This document shows, piece after piece, positions 41,901 to 42,388 of a stretch of 42,388 bases of DNA (the stretch's first letter is position 1; each line of letters starts with the position of its first letter). The translations under genes were made by a program, and so were the position numbers. The DNA is from Nitrosomonas sp. (GTDB taxonomy: Bacteria; Pseudomonadota; Gammaproteobacteria; Burkholderiales; Nitrosomonadaceae), in assembly GCA_021774265.1 (NCBI GenBank), contig JAJFJG010000149.1, positions 1-42,388 of the forward strand, read 5' to 3'. The notes beneath the pieces were generated by a model. The model saw only the letters and a program-made list of their open reading frames with translations. It had not been told where the DNA came from and made no database searches.

Positions 41901-42388
41901 TTGTATCGTCGCCAATTCCGCCATTTAAAACATCATTGCCAGAACCACCGACAAGGATATCGTCACCACCTAATCCATTGATCGTTATTGGAAGGCCTGA
42001 TGGAACAACAAAACCATTAAATGTTTCTGATGTGGCAAACATAAAGTCTTTTTCTTCCGTTCCATTGAGTTCAGTTTGTCCTGGTGATGCAGTAATAACA
42101 CTGTTAAGTAACTGACTGTGTGTTAGACCAAAATCGGCAAAGGCATATAATTCAACATTTTGAACTTCTTCAGTACCATCGGAAATCCTAGGGTTTGTGG
42201 GATATAAGTGGTTGAAGATAATTGCGCCGTCATTATCCGTCTGAGAAAAAGTATATTCGGTAAAGTTGCCGCGAAAACTGACAGTATCTGTGCCTGCACC
42301 ACCGTCCAGTAAGTCATGCCCGGGGCCGGACATAAGAATGTCATCACCCGCTGCGCCATTCAATGTATCGTCACCTTCGCCACCATCC
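38950..42388 (-). CDS. RTX repeat protein, type I secretion substrate, N-terminus beyond window
   Basis: The C-terminal ~1,145 residues of a large RTX (hemolysin-type calcium-binding) protein; the frame continues past the window edge, so the TTG near 42361 is not a real start. More than a dozen GGxGxDxLxGG-type nonapeptide blocks are spread along it (GGAGNDTW, GGSGNDVLNGGIGDDT, GGPGNDLLYGSEGNDTL, GGAGNDLLDGRDGNDIL, GGAGSDFIDGGSGID). These fold on Ca2+ outside the cell. The last ~130 residues (FGREFVTNKAFVGIGLDLKDNGMSYADLAELAI; LAAETDLNLANINLAGLADTGV) are a DUF4214-like type I secretion tail. No exporter genes are in the window. It could be a surface or S-layer-like protein or adhesin; no enzymatic domain was recognised. 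Confidence 0.93.
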   Translation of the reverse strand, partial: DGGEGDDTLNGAAGDDILMSGPGHDLLDGGAGTDTVSFRGNFTEYTFSQTDNDGAIIFNHLYPTNPRISDGTEEVQNVELYAFADFGLTHSQLLNSVITASPGQTELNGTEEKDFMFATSETFNGFVVPSGLPITINGLGGDDILVGGSGNDVLNGGIGDDTIVYSGGDDIFSGGAGNDTWRFPINTASGNPIVDADLERGTIQIGGETSTLSLIENVVVEDSRQAFLFGDTAGNRMVASGSKDLLDGRGGDDLLDGGPSGDILIGGPGNDLLYGSEGNDTLVAGERAVSGITNFYDGGEGNFDILTYASDIIDFVRRKDFNDGIQNIARSQEASGPVRVFAETGVIERLSNDGNAVIATDTATNVERFVGSDFDDTLYGGSGTYNEIDGGDGNDTLYAQLAGRFVGGGSGDDTIYAGLGGANYDGGGGFDVLHLTETPDVRWLVRLDGSIGSSLRAFTALEGGELAEPGKSLQNQSGALASGNVGEFDVYYSGDQNDYFELRDKGLITVYAAGGDDFLFGKNGGDNNPSFELFGEAGDDEIRLNDTGIVDGGEGDDRISIDAGSSHTVQALGGAGDDVLQIRSGTVRVDGGVGYDVFSAADRNPLAGLDVDLIVGTFNSNDSDRFSGSINNIEEIIGSDEHVDLLRGGNTGERLIGAGGSDVLEGRGGEDALYGGAGNDSLSGGNDDDLMHGGAGSDFIDGGSGIDTASWAFASPGNDQTELEASSFGHLDVDLLSGNARLALFNGGQETDTLINIENILGGDGNDTIRGDNGANLLAGGAGNDLLDGRDGNDILVLEGNDTAFGGNGDDGFVIGLGNITIDGGEGFDVLDFGTLGGTVIVDSAAGTYVAELEIDQPVWKNNSSTGQSNAGDIVPLSVGGATFTPQDVLEADTTFANSINDLARTVPVGTDFEIEFVTELQSASGTFTNIEQFISGAAKLVGSAIDDNFMGDDGANVFEGRQGNDVFDGGAGSDTAVFSGSMANYAITRTANGFDVTDNIGNDGQDRLINGERIQFSDIGIAFDLNSSAGEVAKLLGAVFGREFVTNKAFVGIGLDLKDNGMSYADLAELAINETGKSTPQDVVALLWTNVVGSPPDAQQAQPFIDMLNNGMTIGELGVLAAETDLNLANINLAGLADTGVGYI

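Noticed and set aside
38950-42388. CRISPR array or DNA tandem repeats in the repetitive region
   Set aside because: The repetition is at the protein level, with RTX nonapeptides in one open frame; DNA repeats are diverged and lack uniform spacers.
1-42388. tRNA, rRNA, prophage and defence system genes
   Set aside because: No T-loop-like GTTCGANTC with cloverleaf, no rRNA, no phage structural, integrase, restriction or toxin-antitoxin signatures were seen.

Overview
This 42.4 kb window is bacterial chromosome, moderately AT-rich, with the gene content of a beta- or gammaproteobacterium. A phosphoribulokinase, a class I fructose-bisphosphate aldolase, SelO, YicC, a UvrD-type helicase, a CopA ATPase and a FixLJ-like pair all fit a chemolithoautotrophic proteobacterium. 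The Nitrosomonadales are one plausible home, but this is inference: no RubisCO, ammonia or sulfur oxidation gene, or rRNA is present to prove it.

Layout. 1-1.7 kb: the end of a MacB-type ABC permease and a small secreted acidic protein. 1.9-2.2 kb: a heavily decayed IS5-family transposase. 2.4-3.9 kb (minus): a LemA plus GIDE/EF-hand membrane protein pair with overlapping ends. 4-6.4 kb: small genes, including a TIGR04073-like exosortase-associated protein and a secreted TPR protein. 6.4-10.5 kb: yicC, then a convergent UvrD-like helicase and phosphoribulokinase. 10.9-12.8 kb: envelope proteins (a Gly/His-rich secreted protein, a glycine-zipper lipoprotein, a two-TM protein) closed by a strong terminator. 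12.9-17.7 kb: lysS, a SlyB-like exported protein, the Cu(I) ATPase CopA and a CopZ-like chaperone. 18.3-21.5 kb: a periplasmic solute-binding protein with a small overlapping gene, and a membrane-anchored glutamate-synthase-like FMN protein with a C-terminal CxxCH. 21.7-22.1 kb: an internally deleted IS256-family relic with recognisable terminal inverted repeats. 22.4-25.7 kb: a CBS-pair protein, a twin-arginine-leader PLP decarboxylase, and a LysR regulator with a perfect palindrome at its start. 25.7-28.8 kb: a small Cys-rich secreted protein, SelO and BolA. 29.3-35 kb (all minus): a FixL-like kinase and FixJ-like regulator (4 nt overlap), class I aldolase, and a full-length but multiply frameshifted PEP synthase pseudogene. 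35.1-38.9 kb: a DUF6279-type lipoprotein, a decayed GGDEF protein, an SDR, and a broken fibronectin-III protein. 38.95 kb to the end: the C-terminal part of a very large RTX protein.

Working together. Phosphoribulokinase, aldolase and the (dead) PEP synthase belong to carbon fixation, glycolysis and gluconeogenesis; losing PEP synthase would remove one pyruvate-to-PEP route unless another copy exists. The SlyB-like protein, CopA and CopZ look like a copper-handling unit. SelO and BolA are both linked to redox and thiol homeostasis.

The most distinctive features are an apparently exported PLP decarboxylase, an FMN protein with a haem-c-like tail, and five decayed loci (IS5, IS256, ppsA, GGDEF, FN3) among intact housekeeping genes. 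I did not find a clear new defence, CRISPR or phage system.
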